A DNA stretch of 64,000 bases, from assembly GCF_024139115.2 (NCBI RefSeq), contig NC_085141.1:406001612-406065611 (forward strand), given 5' to 3'. Below the pieces are notes generated by a model. It had not been told where the DNA came from and did no database searches. It saw only the letters and a program-made list of their open reading frames with translations. Numbering within the stretch: the stretch's first letter is position 1; every line of letters begins with the position of its first letter. This document shows positions 11,488 to 21,960 of this stretch, piece after piece. This DNA is from Armigeres subalbatus. Its lineage: Eukaryota; Arthropoda; Insecta; Diptera; Culicidae. A program made the translations under genes and the position numbers.

Positions 11488-13114
11488 ACAGACAAACAGA
11501 CATAACGGTGTCAGGCCATTTGGCCGAACGCCATTTGGCCGAACGCCATTTGGCCGAACGCCATTTGGCCGAATGCCGTTTGGCCGAACGGGTCATTTGG
11601 CCGAATGCCGTTTGGCCGAATAGTAAAAAAAATTGACCTCAGTTTACGAGTGGTTCTTCTTCCTACTTCCTTCTTCATTTTTCCTTCTTCTTTCTTCTTT
11701 CTTCCTACTTCCTTCTTCATTTTTCCTTCTCCTTTCTTCCGTCTTCTTACTTCATTCTTCCTTCTTCATTCTTCCTTCTTTCTTCTTCCTTCTTCTTTTC
11801 TCCTTCCTCCTTCCTCCATCCTTCTTCCTTCCTTCTTCTTCCTGCTTCATTTCTCCTTTTTCCTTCTTTCTTCTTCCTTCTTACTTCTTCCTTCTTCCTT
11901 CTTCCTTTTTCCTTTTTCCTTCTTCCTTCTTCTTTCCTCCGTCTTCCTTCTTCCTTCTTCATTCTTCCTTCTTTCTTCTTCCAACTTCTTTCTTCCTTCT
12001 TCTTTATTCCTTCTTCTTTCTTCCTTCCTCCTTCTTCCTTCTTCCTTCTTCCTTCTTCCTTCTTCCTTCTTCCTTCTTCCTTCTTCTTTCTTCTTTCTTC
12101 CTTCTTCCTTCTTCTTTCTTCCTTCTTCCTTCTTCCTTCTTCATTCTTCCTTCTTTCTTCTTTCAACTTCTTTCTTCCTTCTTCCTTCTTCCTTCTTCCT
12201 TCTTCCTTCTTCCTTCTTCCTTCTTCCTTCTTCCTTCTTCCTTCTTCCTTCTTCCTTCTTCCTTCTTCCTTCTTCTTTCTCCCTTCCTCCTTTCTCCTCC
12301 CTTTCTCCTTCTTCCTTCTCTATTCTTTCTTTTTCCTTCTTCCTTCTTCCTTCTTCATTCTACCCTCTTCCTTCATCCTTTTACCTTCTTCCTTCTCCTT
12401 CTTCCTTCTTTCTTCTTTCTTCTTTCTTCTTTCTTCTTCCTGCTTTCTTCTTTCTTCTTCCTTCTTTCTTCTTCATTTTTCCTTCTGCCTTAATCTTTCT
12501 CCTTCTTCCTTTTTCCTTATCCCTGCTTCTTTCCTTTTGCTTGATTTCTTATTCCTTCTTTTTTTCTTTCTCATTCCTTCTTCCTTCCTTTTGCCTTCTC
12601 CTGTCTTCCTTCTTCCTTATTCCTTCTTTTTTCTTTCTTATTCCTTCTTTCTTCCTTTTGCCTTCTCCTGTCCTCCTTCTTCCTTATTTCTTCTTTTTTC
12701 TTTCTTATTCCTTCTTCCTTCTTCTTTCTTCCTTCTCACTACTCACTTCGTAAGGAAACGTATTTCAACTATTCGGCCAAACGGCATTCGGCCAAATGGC
12801 GTTCGGCCAAATGACCCTTTCGGCCAAACGACATTCGGCCAAACGGCATTCGGCCAAATGACCCTAAACCGACATAACACATTGAACATTTACTCATTTA
12901 CTCATCAAGTTCATCGTCGTTCAAACACCAACGACATCTGTTGATTTCAGTTAGTTGGTAAAATCTCGAACCAGATGGCGGTAGTGAGCAAACGTCAAAC
13001 TCGAGCAAAAACGATGCGCGCGCCACGGATGATCGATTGGCCAACTAATGACTTTTTGAATTGACCAGTAAATCAGTGATGGAAACTTGATTAGTGTTAT
13101 GTCTGTTTGTCTGT
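11488..13114. mobile_element. TIR element with 9-bp target duplication and polypyrimidine core
   Basis: The left end ACAGACAAACAGACATAAC (11488-11506) is exactly inverted at 13096-13114. The 9-bp GCTATTGGT is directly repeated at 11479-11487 and 13115-13123. A 9-bp duplication is typical of Mutator-like elements. Inside the ends, clusters of GCCATTTGGCCGAAC (11513-11622) and their inverse (12773-12866) enclose 1.1 kb of TTCTTCC-type sequence. About 230 bp of non-repeat sequence (12867-13095) precedes the right end. No transposase is present, so it would be mobilised in trans. Confidence 0.8.
11640..12745. repeat. 1.1-kb polypyrimidine (TTCTTCC) satellite
   Basis: Nearly pure C/T on the plus strand, mostly TTCTTCC heptamers and variants. 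Long open frames in all plus frames (up to 382 residues of Phe/Leu/Pro/Ser) follow from the absence of stop codons in TTC/CTT/CCT and are not genes. Such tracts can form triplex (H-DNA) structures. Confidence 0.9.
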
Positions 13115-13123
13115 GCTATTGGT

Positions 13124-13545
13124 AAGAAGTGAGATGTGATAGGTGAGAAGTGATAAGAGAGATAGTGAGTAGCAAGCAATAAGAAGCCAAATAATTTCTG
13201 AATGAAGAATAAACAAAGAAAGAATGAGGAAAAGAATAAGTAAGAATCAAGGAAGAAGAAGCAGAAAAGGTAGAAAGAAAATGGAAGAAGAAAGATGGAA
13301 AAAGGAAAAAGTAAGAAGAAAGAAGCAAGACGAAAGAAGGAAGAAGGAAAACGGAAGAAAGAAGTGGGAAGAAAGAAGAATAAATAAGGAAGAAGGAAGA
13401 AAGAAGAAGGAAGAAGAAAGAAAGAATAAGTAAAAAGAAAGAAGGAAGAAGAGAGAAGGAAAAAAGAAGAAGGGAGAAGGAAAAAAGAAGAAGGAAGAAC
13501 GAAGAAGGGAGAAAGAAGGAAAAAGGAAAAAGGAAGAAGGTGGTG
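13124..13545. repeat. Polypurine (GAAGAAA) tract, partner arm of the outer repeat
   Basis: After the 9-bp duplication the sequence resumes with GAAGTGAGATGTGATAGG and becomes AAGAAGG-type purine sequence from about 13200. It is the strand complement of the tract at 11640-12745. It ends at GGTGGTGGAATTAAATGG, a motif seen again at 52500, so a boundary of a dispersed repeat lies near 13545. Confidence 0.65.
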
Positions 13546-13727
13546 GAATTAAATGGAATTGTACTAAACTCGTCTTATGACAGTGAAAACATTTCACTAA
13601 AAAAGAGCTAAATAATTGCCCTATTAAACATTGATTTATTCATATAAAAAACAAATTCATTTATTAAAATTAAAATAAAATGACAAGATGACATAAAAAA
13701 CAAGATCAAAACATGTTATGCATAGGT

Positions 13728-14750
13728 TTATGAATTACGGTTTAATAACACTTGTAAGGTTTCGTTGATGGCATACAGTGCCTCCACCTTCTGATGTTTA
13801 ATCACTAACTTCTTCTCCTCAATGAGCAGCTTTTTCTCGTGCAGCTCCAGTTTACGTTTCCTGTATTCTTTCTTATCAGCCTGAATGGATTCAAGACAAT
13901 TAAAAATTTTGGTTTCCATTGTTTGTACTCCAGTATCTGAGTACCGTTGACCTCTACCAAGTTTTCGACCTCTGGCGGGTGTTGTCGTTCGTGTCGGACG
14001 TGTTTCGGCTTCTTGCATGATGTGCGGAGTGGTTGCTTCAATGTCATCACTCTCTTCCACAGGTGCAACATGAGCATTACCGCGTGCATCGTTGGGCATA
14101 TGATCGATTTCGTTGCCGGTAGCAACCACATTTCCATACGCTTCCTCCAGGTATTCAATTTCTTCGGCGTGAGCGTCGTGTGGTTGTTCCGGAACGGCAT
14201 CGCCAGTGTCAAAATCCACTGCAAGGGTCTACTTGATTCACGTTACGGTCAATTTCAAAGGATGTATGTAATGTTTAATAGTATCTTACCTGTTGATTGA
14301 AACCACCTTCTTGTGTCCTTCCATCTCCGTCAAGTGTATCCTTCTGCATTATGGCAAGGATGGTTTTTTCAAGCTCCGTTAAAACATCGCGCTTCTTTTT
14401 AACCATTCCGTTTTCGCCGCTTTGACGATTTTGGATTAGCAGCCACTTGGTTTTTGTTTTTTGTTTCAGGTCTCGCCACGAAAGCTCCCATTGATCGGCA
14501 GTCTTTCTAGCACCTCCAAGAGCATTCAGCGCGTTGCCTAAGCTCTCCCATTTCTGTTTTTGCAGCTCCTTCCCTCGTAGCGACTGAAATCTGTTGTTGG
14601 CGAAGTCCAAATTGTCGACCATGAAGTCTACTAAATACTTCTTCTGCTCTACGGATATGTATTTTTTAGGCCTTTAAACATGCAATAAAAAAAACTTATT
14701 TGAATATTCATACACTTTTATTTAAATACTTACGCTGTTGTGGATGCCAT
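13728..14750 (-). CDS. Harbinger partner protein, SANT/MADF-like DNA-binding, spliced
   Basis: Second gene of the Harbinger element; such proteins bind the transposon ends and bring the transposase into the nucleus. Exon 1 is tiny (14750-14734, MASTTA) followed by intron GTAAGT...TTTAAAG. Exon 2 (14671-14290) encodes a three-helix Myb/MADF-like domain: PKKYISVEQKKYLVDFM, then W-containing helices QKWESLGNALNALGG and WELSWRDLKQKTKTKW, and ends at CAACAG|GTAAGA. Exon 3 (about 14218-13728) encodes an acidic region, a TTTPARGRKLGRG basic patch and a charged coiled coil (KKEYRKRKLELHEKKLLIEE). The predicted exon 2-3 junction is one base out of phase with the acidic frame, so there is a small indel or a different splice site. 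Strand, spacing and partner gene support the identity. Confidence 0.75.
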
Positions 14751-15325
14751 CACGCAAATTTGATCTTTTATTTAAATCTTATTTAATTAAAATCTTGAAT
14801 CTCATTAAATTAAATTCTTTAATTATTATTAATGAATTTAAAACTTAATGAAGCGAACCGATTTCAACTCAAGCTTTTGTTGACAACGTAATGTCCATTC
14901 TAGCTTGAGTTTTCAAAACATCCCAATGACTTCCGACATATTTTGAAAATCAAACAAGGTAAACATGTAAGGCGATTGAATATAAAATGTGTAAAATGTC
15001 ATTAATTAAGCATACTGAAAAAAATAAATTCCAATTAAAAGCATTTCAGAATATCTTCAGATGAAAATCGACGACAAATAAATTACTTCCCGTTATTGGG
15101 ATATTTTCAATTGTCCAGTATATAAACGATCGTCATTGACATCTAGCGTATAAAAATTGAACTAGATTTTCTCTTTGATTAAAATTCGAGTTATTTCTTT
15201 CTCTTCGATCTTTCGGAATTCGATGAAAAGAAAAGAGGTTTGTTGAAAGAGAAAGAGATTTGCGGATTTTCTTCTCTTGAAGAGTTTTTTAATTTTTTTC
15301 TTCAACCACCGGAATTCGGCTGCAG

Positions 15326-15539
15326 TTCTTACACATTGAAGATGATGTTAGTCCCAAACTTCATCTGTTGGTTCTCTGTGTAATTACAGCTGACCTGGCA
15401 ATAACGGAGTAGCAACCGTGGGCGGTCAATCATGCTCATGCTCAATATTTTTTTCTAAAATGAAATACTCCCCTTTTATATTTTTGTTTTACATTATTGA
15501 GGGGGGGGAGGCTATAAAGAAGGACATTTAATGCATGCT
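15326..15539. other. Spacer between Harbinger and Penelope-like remnants
   Basis: No gene recognised. A G run (GGGGGGGGAG, about 15503) is the only conspicuous feature. Confidence 0.4.
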
Positions 15540-16652
15540 CGAAAGCCGTTCGGGACCTTTAAAAGCCAAATCTTAAGTGTGGTCGAGAGTTACGGAAAGG
15601 GTTGACAACTTCATGAGAAATGTATGTTTTTACTCGACGACGAAAGAAAAGCTTTCGTTTTTATAAGGATGGGAACAAAGACGCGGATGGTAGACGAAGA
15701 AATATTTATATCTGCCAGGAAAAGATGCCATGGAAGTAACAGGGAGAGACATCGAAACGTACAACAACTACTAAGTTACTTACCTTGGGATTTCAAACAT
15801 TTGAAAAACGTCTAATATCAAATCTTCGCAAGTATTCTTAAGGACGTGGCCTTCCTCAAGAAGTGCCAAAGGAGAGGCTGACTCCTGTTAGCCATAGGAT
15901 TACGATGGGAGCTCAGAGGGCGGAATCGGATTTGTTGAAGTTTTCGATCAAGGGGCACTATGCCAAGCTAGAGAGGTTGAACTTGGAGTGCTACAACCTG
16001 CACCTCAAGCTAGCAAAGGAGAACCCAGACTCTTTCGACTTATTCCTAAAAAAGGTACAGCGGGCCGAAGAGTGTGAAGCGGACAGGAAGAGAATACTGC
16101 ACAAGAAGAAATTGACCATTCTACGAGGGAAATCAGCGACGGAAGGCAGAACGACTAACCCCACAGTACAAATGATCGAGAGGTTCGTCGTTAGTCGTTT
16201 GACACAGCAGTTTACGGAAGAACAATTAGCACACCTCAACAAGGGGTTAGGGCAGATAATCGTGGATACTGAGACAGTGATTTCACGAAATGTTGACCAA
16301 CGGGACCAAAACAGTGTGAGAAACATCGTAGCAGACGCCATCAAAGCATGACAGCATGGGACATCGAACAAAGACGAAAGGAGGATATTAAAGGAGTTGA
16401 AGGAGAAACCAGTTTACTACATGAAGGCAGACAAAGGAAACGCAGTGGTGATAATGGACAAAGAGGGCTACGATGAACAGATGACGACAAAAATCAACGG
16501 AGGACCATACAGGCATTTGAGAGTGGACCCACTACCTGGACTAATCAGACTTACGGATAAAACGATAAAGGAATGCAAGACGATCATCGGAGAAGCCCTG
16601 GTTAAAATGACGAACCCTGTGTTACCTAGGATCAAAGGACTACCAAAGATAC
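15540..16652 (+). pseudogene. Penelope-like element, N-terminal part
   Basis: Penelope-like retroelements encode an RT related to telomerase. Frame 15863-16351 (KERLTPVSHRITMGAQ, long charged helical region) is continuous, past a TGA at 16349-16351, with 16397-16657, which shows the characteristic YYMKADKGNAVVIMD block and ends in LPKI just before the RT core. An in-frame TAA also lies at 15838, with related sequence upstream. The gypsy insertion at 16653 cuts the element between LPKI and HKPG, resumed at 21837. Two nonsense codons plus the insertion make it inactive. Confidence 0.78.
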
Positions 16653-16914
16653 TGTAGTGTTCCGTGTATTCCGATTTATGTGTGTATTCAAACCATCCAA
16701 GCTACGATTGTCGTGCTTCTGTTATGTTTGATTTCCATTCAGAGTGTAATCCGTTACGATTTAGCGTGTTGTTCAGTGTGTGGAAAAAAGTCCTTTTTGA
16801 AAAGACCTTGGATCATTAGACTCTGAAATGTTAAACTGAAAAACCGCGTGTGCTGAAGAAAAGAATAAAAATCCATCCGAAAAAATAATCTGGTTGTTTA
16901 ATTCGCTTATTACA
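16653..16914 (+). repeat. 5' LTR of the Ty3/gypsy element
   Basis: 262 bp, beginning TGTAGTGTTCCGTG and ending CGCTTATTACA. An AATAAAAATCC polyadenylation-like motif lies about 50 bp before the end. By eye the sequence equals the 3' LTR throughout. Confidence 0.95.
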
Positions 16915-16916
16915 AC

Positions 16917-16932
16917 TCAGAAGTGGGATTTT
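16917..16932 (+). promoter_or_regulatory. Candidate primer binding site (tRNA-Leu type)
   Basis: TCAGAAGTGGGATT starts a few bases after the LTR and resembles the complement of the acceptor/T-arm end of a leucine tRNA (from memory of tRNA-Leu 3' sequences). The bases that would pair with the terminal CCA do not match, so the assignment is tentative. Confidence 0.35.
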
Positions 16933-16951
16933 TCATCACGCGAAAGTCGAA

Positions 16952-18127
16952 ATGAGTCGTTTGAACCGCGAAGATTGAATCGAGTGGCTGCAGCAACATG
17001 AAGTGGAGTTTCCGCCGTCGGCCACCGTGCGCCATTTGCGAGCTCTTTACGAAAGTACGAGTGGGACCCGGGGCGGAGTACCCGAAGAAAATGATTCGCA
17101 GAGTGAGCAAGATTTGGACCTGGAATTGCGCACCTTGGAAAAACGGAGAAAGATTCTGGATTTACGCCGACAGCTAGAAGAGGAGGAGGCGCGCATACAA
17201 GTAAGGCAGCCGGAAGTAAAGGACGTCACGGGTTCCATTATACGGTTTTCCGGAGGAGACACTTGTGACGCAAACCGATGGATTGCCGAGTTTGAGGCTA
17301 CTTGCAACACATTTGGAGGGAATGATGCATTCAAGCTCCGATGTATACGTCAGCTGATGGAACCGGGAACTGAGGCCGAGTGGTTCCTCAGAGTGGACAA
17401 TTCTTTGAACTATGGTGACTTTCGTGCAAGTTTTTTGGAGAATTTCGGCTATCGTTTTTCGGTCGCAGAGATCGTCGATAAACTGCGGAAGACTACATTC
17501 GAAAAATCGAAGATGACTGTGACGGGTTACATTCTTCGAATGCAGGAGATAGCATCAAGAGCTAACATCGACGAAACTCAAGTCGTTCAGTTAATCATCG
17601 ATGGATTCCAAGACCGTTCGGCAAATATTGCCGTCCTCTACCCAGCACGGAATCTGGCACAATTGAAGCAACTCTCTCGTCGGTACGTTCAACTACGAGA
17701 ACTGTACGCCAACCCTACAACGCAACGGTCAACAACTTCGAAATCAAGATCCGAAGGAAGAGTGGACATTGTGAGATGCTACAATTGCTCGGGTGTTGGA
17801 CACTTGTCGGCGGATTGCAAGGAGCCACGACGTGTTAAAGGGTCATGTTTCCGTTGCGGATCTACCCAACATCGATTGAAGGAGTGTTCAAAGCCACCGC
17901 CACGAAATGGAAATCAGGTGGCTCTGATTGATGACTTCCGGCGAGATGCCGGTGGTAATTCACCTGCCGATGAAGCAGCAGCAACACTATCTGAACTCAA
18001 TATCGTAAGTATTGCTTTCTTAATTGACAACAAGCAACAATGTAACACTGTTATTTCTTTATTTGACACTGGCAGTCCAATTAATTTCGTCCGTAAATCG
18101 ATGATTCCGATCCAAGAGACCGCATAG
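16952..18127 (+). pseudogene. Gag (capsid, nucleocapsid) with start of protease, nonsense at codon 9
   Basis: Structural polyprotein forming the retrotransposon particle. The likely ATG is at 16952 (MSRLNRED), followed at once by TGA at 16976-16978 where tryptophan would fit (next residues IEWLQQHEVEF); the remaining frame is open from 16979. A charged coiled-coil stretch precedes the capsid region (FSGGDTCDANRWIAEFEATC). Two CCHC knuckles follow, CYNCSGVGHLSADC and CFRCGSTQHRLKEC. The frame then continues into the aspartic protease active site LFDTGSPINFV and stops at 18127 inside the protease. Confidence 0.88.
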
Positions 18128-19812
18128 ATTCTGGATACAAGAGTATTGGTAACCAACCTCTGTGCACCTACGGAATAGTTAGTGCAGTTGTAACATTCCG
18201 CGATCGGAAAGCATCGATTAAGGTACACGTCGTACCAGATAATTTCATTTGCGTCCCTCTACTACTGGGACGAAGTTTTCTAGAGAAAGTTGGTGTAACT
18301 TTGTATGACACTAAATTTGTTAAGTTTTGCAGTGCTAAGACTAATGTTGAATTTGGACCACATGAAAATCAAATAAAAATTGACGGAACAGTGTTACATT
18401 GCGCATTTGATCTTTCAACTGACATTGCTCGATTACCTGTAAAATACTCCAAATACGACGATACGTCTCGCCTCATCCCTATGCCTTCTGAACATCGTAT
18501 CACAGAGTTGCCCAAGCATAGTTTTCCGATTTTTACGTCACCTGGTTCCGTTCCATTCCGTTCCGAGAGTTGTCCTATTCCGAAAATTGATTTAGAAAAC
18601 TGTGTTTCACCTGTCCAGGTATGTTCCGTGCCTGAAGTGTTCAATATTGATACGGTTGACGATGAACAAAATTACAATATAAACTTTGAGCTAGATCGTC
18701 GTACGCGGGATGTTATTTGCCAAATCATTGAGCGAGATTATGTAGATTGGGAATCCATTCCGGCTGTAGAGCACAATTACGAAATGAAACTCCGATTAAC
18801 TTCTGATATTCCGATCAGTTATGCCCCTCGTCGATTATCGTATTCTGACAAAAAGAAAGTAGATAAGCTAGTGGATGCTCTATTGAAGGAGAATATTGTT
18901 CGCCCAAGTGATTCGCCTTACTCATTTCCGATTGTATTGAGAACCAAGAAATCTGGTGAAAAGCGGTTGTGTATCGATTACAGGTCATTAAATAAAATAA
19001 CTGTACGTGACAGTTTTCCGATTCCACTAATCGACGACTGCTTGGAGCGGTTAGAGGGCAAGAAGTATTTTACGGTACTGGATTTGAAGCATGGGTTTCA
19101 TCAGGTCAATGTTTCTGAAGAGTCAATTCCGTTCACCTCTTTTGTAACTCCGAGCGGGCAGTACGAGTATGTTAAAATGCCGTTTGGGCTGCGGAATGCT
19201 CCAGCCGTGTTCCAGCGATTTATTAACAGAGTACTTGAGCCATTTCTGAAAGAAGGGTCCGTTACGGTATATTTGGATGACGTTACGTTGGCGACAAATA
19301 CTATTGATGAACACATGCACCTATTGAGCCGTGTTATGCGACGTCTGGCAGAGTATAGACTTGAAATCAAATTCAAGAAGTGTTTATTTTGTTACACTGA
19401 AATCGAGCTGTTGGGTTTTACAGTCAATAAGAATGGGATTCGCCCTAATAATACGCATTTGGAGGCTATTAAGGGTTTGCCATACCCGTCCGATGCCAAA
19501 GAGTTGAGCAAATGTCTTGGTCTGTTTTCGTATTTCCGTCGTTTTGTTCCGTCTTTCTCGTGTATGTCGCAACCACTACGTGATTTGGTCAAACCTGGTG
19601 TAAAATTTGTCTTTGATGAAAAATGTAAAAGTGTTTTCGAGTCTCTCCGAGACAAATTGATGTCCTCTCCGGTGTTGGCTTTGTACTGTCCTAATAGAGA
19701 AACTGAGTTGCACTTTCGGTGGAGTATTGTTGCAAAAACAGGCAGATGGAAAGTGGCATCCAGTTGCATATTTCTCGCGCCGTACAAGTGCCGCCGAATC
19801 ACGCTACCATAG
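18115..19812 (+). pseudogene. Pol: rest of protease, reverse transcriptase, start of RNase H
   Basis: The protease flap side (SIGNQPLCTYG, FICVPLLLGRSFL) is in the -1 frame relative to Gag, so a frameshift falls between 18110 and 18135, within the protease; this may be an indel rather than programmed, since the break falls inside a folded domain. RT is intact: KKSGEKRLCIDYRSLN, FTVLDLKHGFHQV (first Asp), VKMPFGLRNAPAVFQRF and the catalytic VYLDDVTLA (YLDD), then LLGFTVNKNGI. The frame breaks near 19715 where RNase H should begin. Confidence 0.88.
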
Positions 19813-21397
19813 TTTTGAATTGGAAACTCTGGCAATTATCTACTCTCTTCGTAAGTTCCGCATATATCTTGAAGGCATTCCATTCAGAATAATAACTTGC
19901 TGCAATTCTTTGACTATGACTCTAAATCGAAAGAGTCTCAATGCGAGGATAGCTCGATGGGCTTTGGAATTGGAAAACTACCACTACACGATCCAACACC
20001 GAAGTGGTAAACTGATGACTCATGTCGATGCTTTAAGTCGTTATCCCATTGCTTCCGTTCAAACTTCTGAGAATTCTGATCAAATAATTTCAGCTGTAAG
20101 CCCAGATGATGTCTTCTTTCAGTTGCAGATTACTCAAAACCGAGACAATAATATTGTCAAGTTACGTGGTGAATTAGAGATGGGTCCAGTTAAGAACTTT
20201 GCGTTGGAGGATGGACTGGTTTATAGAAAGTGTGATAATGTCGATAAGCTTTTACTGTATGTTCCAAGTGAAATGGAGAACAATATCATACGCCTAGCAC
20301 ATGAGAAGGTCTGCCACCTGGGAGTTTCTAAATGTCTAGATCAGATAAAGATGCATTACTGGTTTCCGAACATGAAGGATAAAGTTTCTCGATTTATCCA
20401 AAACTGCGTACGTTGTGTTATGCATTCTACTCCATCTGGTACTTGTTCCCGTAACTTACACAACATTCCCAAGAAGCCAATTCCTTTCGACACTCTGCAC
20501 GTCGATCATTTCGGGCATCTTCCGTCGATTGTCTCCAAAAGGAAGCATATATTTGCTGTTGTAGATGCATTCACGAAGCATGTCAAATTATATGCCGTTA
20601 ATTCTACAAGTACAAAGGAAGTGTGTGCATGCCTCGATAAATACTTCGAGCATTACAGTTGCCCAAAACGTATTATCAGTGATCGTGGCACGTGTTTTAC
20701 GTCTATAGAATTCAGTTCATATTTACTCAATAATAATATTGAGCACGTTAAGGTTGCCACTGCTTCCGCCCAAGCGAACGGACAAGTTGAAAGGGTTAAC
20801 AGAGTGATAAAGTCGATGCTTGCTAAACAGTCCGAACCTATTCAGCACTCTGATTGGTCTAAATTGTTGGTTAAAGCAGAGTACGCGATCAATAATTCTG
20901 TCCATTCTTCTACTCGTGACACACCCAGTATGTTACTGTTTGGTGTGCACCAAAGAGGTCGTGAGATAGATGTTCTATCAGAATTCCTTGATGATATTCA
21001 TTGCCCTGATGTTGCAAGAGATTTGATTTCGCTAAGACAGTCAGCTGCTACAAGCATTCAAGCTTCTCAAGACCGGAATTCCGCACAATTTGAGAAGACC
21101 CACAGACCACCGTTGACATACACTGAGGGAGAATTTGTTGTTATTCGAAATATTGACACTACAATTGGTACTAATAAGAAGTTCATTCCGAAATTCAAAG
21201 GTCCTTATCGTGTACACAAAGTTCTCCCCAACGACAGGTACGTTATTAGAGACATAGAAAACGGGCAGATATCGCAGTTGCCTTATGATGGCATAATTGA
21301 AGCATCTCGGATGAAGCGATGGGTCGACTGGCGAAGTCCTAAAAATGACAAATGTGAGCAATCATGTCAGCTGGAAGATTTGAATAATTACGAATAA
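19712..21397 (+). pseudogene. Pol: RNase H (deleted N-terminus) and integrase
   Basis: The join at 19712-19720 goes directly from TELH to FGGVLLQKQADGKWHP, lacking the TDAS-type segment with the first catalytic Asp of RNase H, and shifts frame. The later Asp site also reads ITCCNSLTM instead of a DCNSL-type motif. The integrase is complete: zinc domain (LAHEKVCHLG...CVRCVM), core with Asp in LHVDHFG, Asp in IISDRGTCFTS and Glu in NGQVERVNR, then a GPY/F module (FKGPYRVHKV). It ends at 21397. Integration function could be intact, but RNase H is not. Confidence 0.88.
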
Positions 21398-21574
21398 GAA
21401 AGCAATACTATTGCTGTATATGTGTGCTTTATGTACTTCTCTTTTATGTGTGTGTATAACCTACCCGAGTCGACCGCGGGGAAATTCGGTCGCCCTTTCT
21501 ATGTGTGTTTGTGTATTAATTGTATATGTGTATGTTATATGATCGAGACGATCTAATGTCAGGTATGGCCGAGT

Positions 21575-21836
21575 TGTAGTGTTCCGTGTATTCCGATTTA
21601 TGTGTGTATTCAAACCATCCAAGCTACGATTGTCGTGCTTCTGTTATGTTTGATTTCCATTCAGAGTGTAATCCGTTACGATTTAGCGTGTTGTTCAGTG
21701 TGTGGAAAAAAGTCCTTTTTGAAAAGACCTTGGATCATTAGACTCTGAAATGTTAAACTGAAAAACCGCGTGTGCTGAAGAAAAGAATAAAAATCCATCC
21801 GAAAAAATAATCTGGTTGTTTAATTCGCTTATTACA
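21575..21836 (+). repeat. 3' LTR of the Ty3/gypsy element
   Basis: 262 bp, the same sequence as 16653-16914. The 177 bp between the end of pol and this LTR (21398-21574) contain TGTGTAT-rich sequence and CGACCGCGGGGAAATTCGG but no obvious purine tract at the boundary. Confidence 0.95.
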
Positions 21837-21960
21837 ATACATAAGCCAGGTACAGAGATGCGAGAAATAGTTTCATCAGTGGGATCCCCTACACAAAACA
21901 TGGCCAAGTGGTTAGTCAAGGAGTTCCAGAGCATGCAAGTCCCTCAATACCATAATCGGA
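21837..21960 (+). pseudogene. Penelope-like element, RT segment after the gypsy insertion
   Basis: Continues the reading of 15540-16652: IHKPGTEMREIVSSVGSPTQ, NMAKWLVKEFQSM, the start of the RT fingers in Penelope-like elements. It is truncated near 21960, where BEL/Pao sequence takes over, so the palm and GIY-YIG endonuclease are absent. Confidence 0.75.

Larger units (their letters stand above)
8474..15322 (+). mobile_element. PIF/Harbinger DNA transposon with TIRs and CAG duplication
   Basis: The left terminus CAGCCGAATTCCGGTGG (8474-8490) is exactly inverted at the right end (15306-15322), and CAG is duplicated at 8471-8473 and 15323-15325. A 3-bp duplication is typical of the superfamily. 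Inside, the transposase gene points right and the SANT/MADF-like partner gene points left, the two-gene arrangement known for Harbinger elements. The length of 6.85 kb is inflated by the nested repeat elements between about 11.26 and 13.55 kb. The transposase is frameshifted, so this copy is probably not autonomous. Confidence 0.88.
16653..21836 (+). mobile_element. Complete Ty3/gypsy LTR retrotransposon with identical LTRs
   Basis: 5184 bp from TG to CA with 262-bp LTRs at both ends, flanked by the 4-bp direct repeat ATAC (16649-16652 and 21837-21840). Removing it and one ATAC restores the Penelope-like reading LPKIHKPGT. Order is Gag, protease, RT, RNase H, integrase, as in Ty3/gypsy. There is no env frame. 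The LTRs look identical base for base, implying recent insertion, yet the coding region has at least three disabling lesions. A typical polypurine tract directly before 21575 is not evident. Confidence 0.93.

Noticed and set aside
11605..12753. 382- and 286-residue open frames rich in Phe, Leu, Pro and Ser
   Set aside because: They are translations of a TTCTTCC satellite; all plus frames and the minus frame are open because the tract cannot form stop codons.
11513..12866. CRISPR-like regular repeats (GGCCGAACGCCATTT)
   Set aside because: Eukaryotic context, no unique spacers and no cas genes; the clusters are inverted at the two ends of a TIR element.
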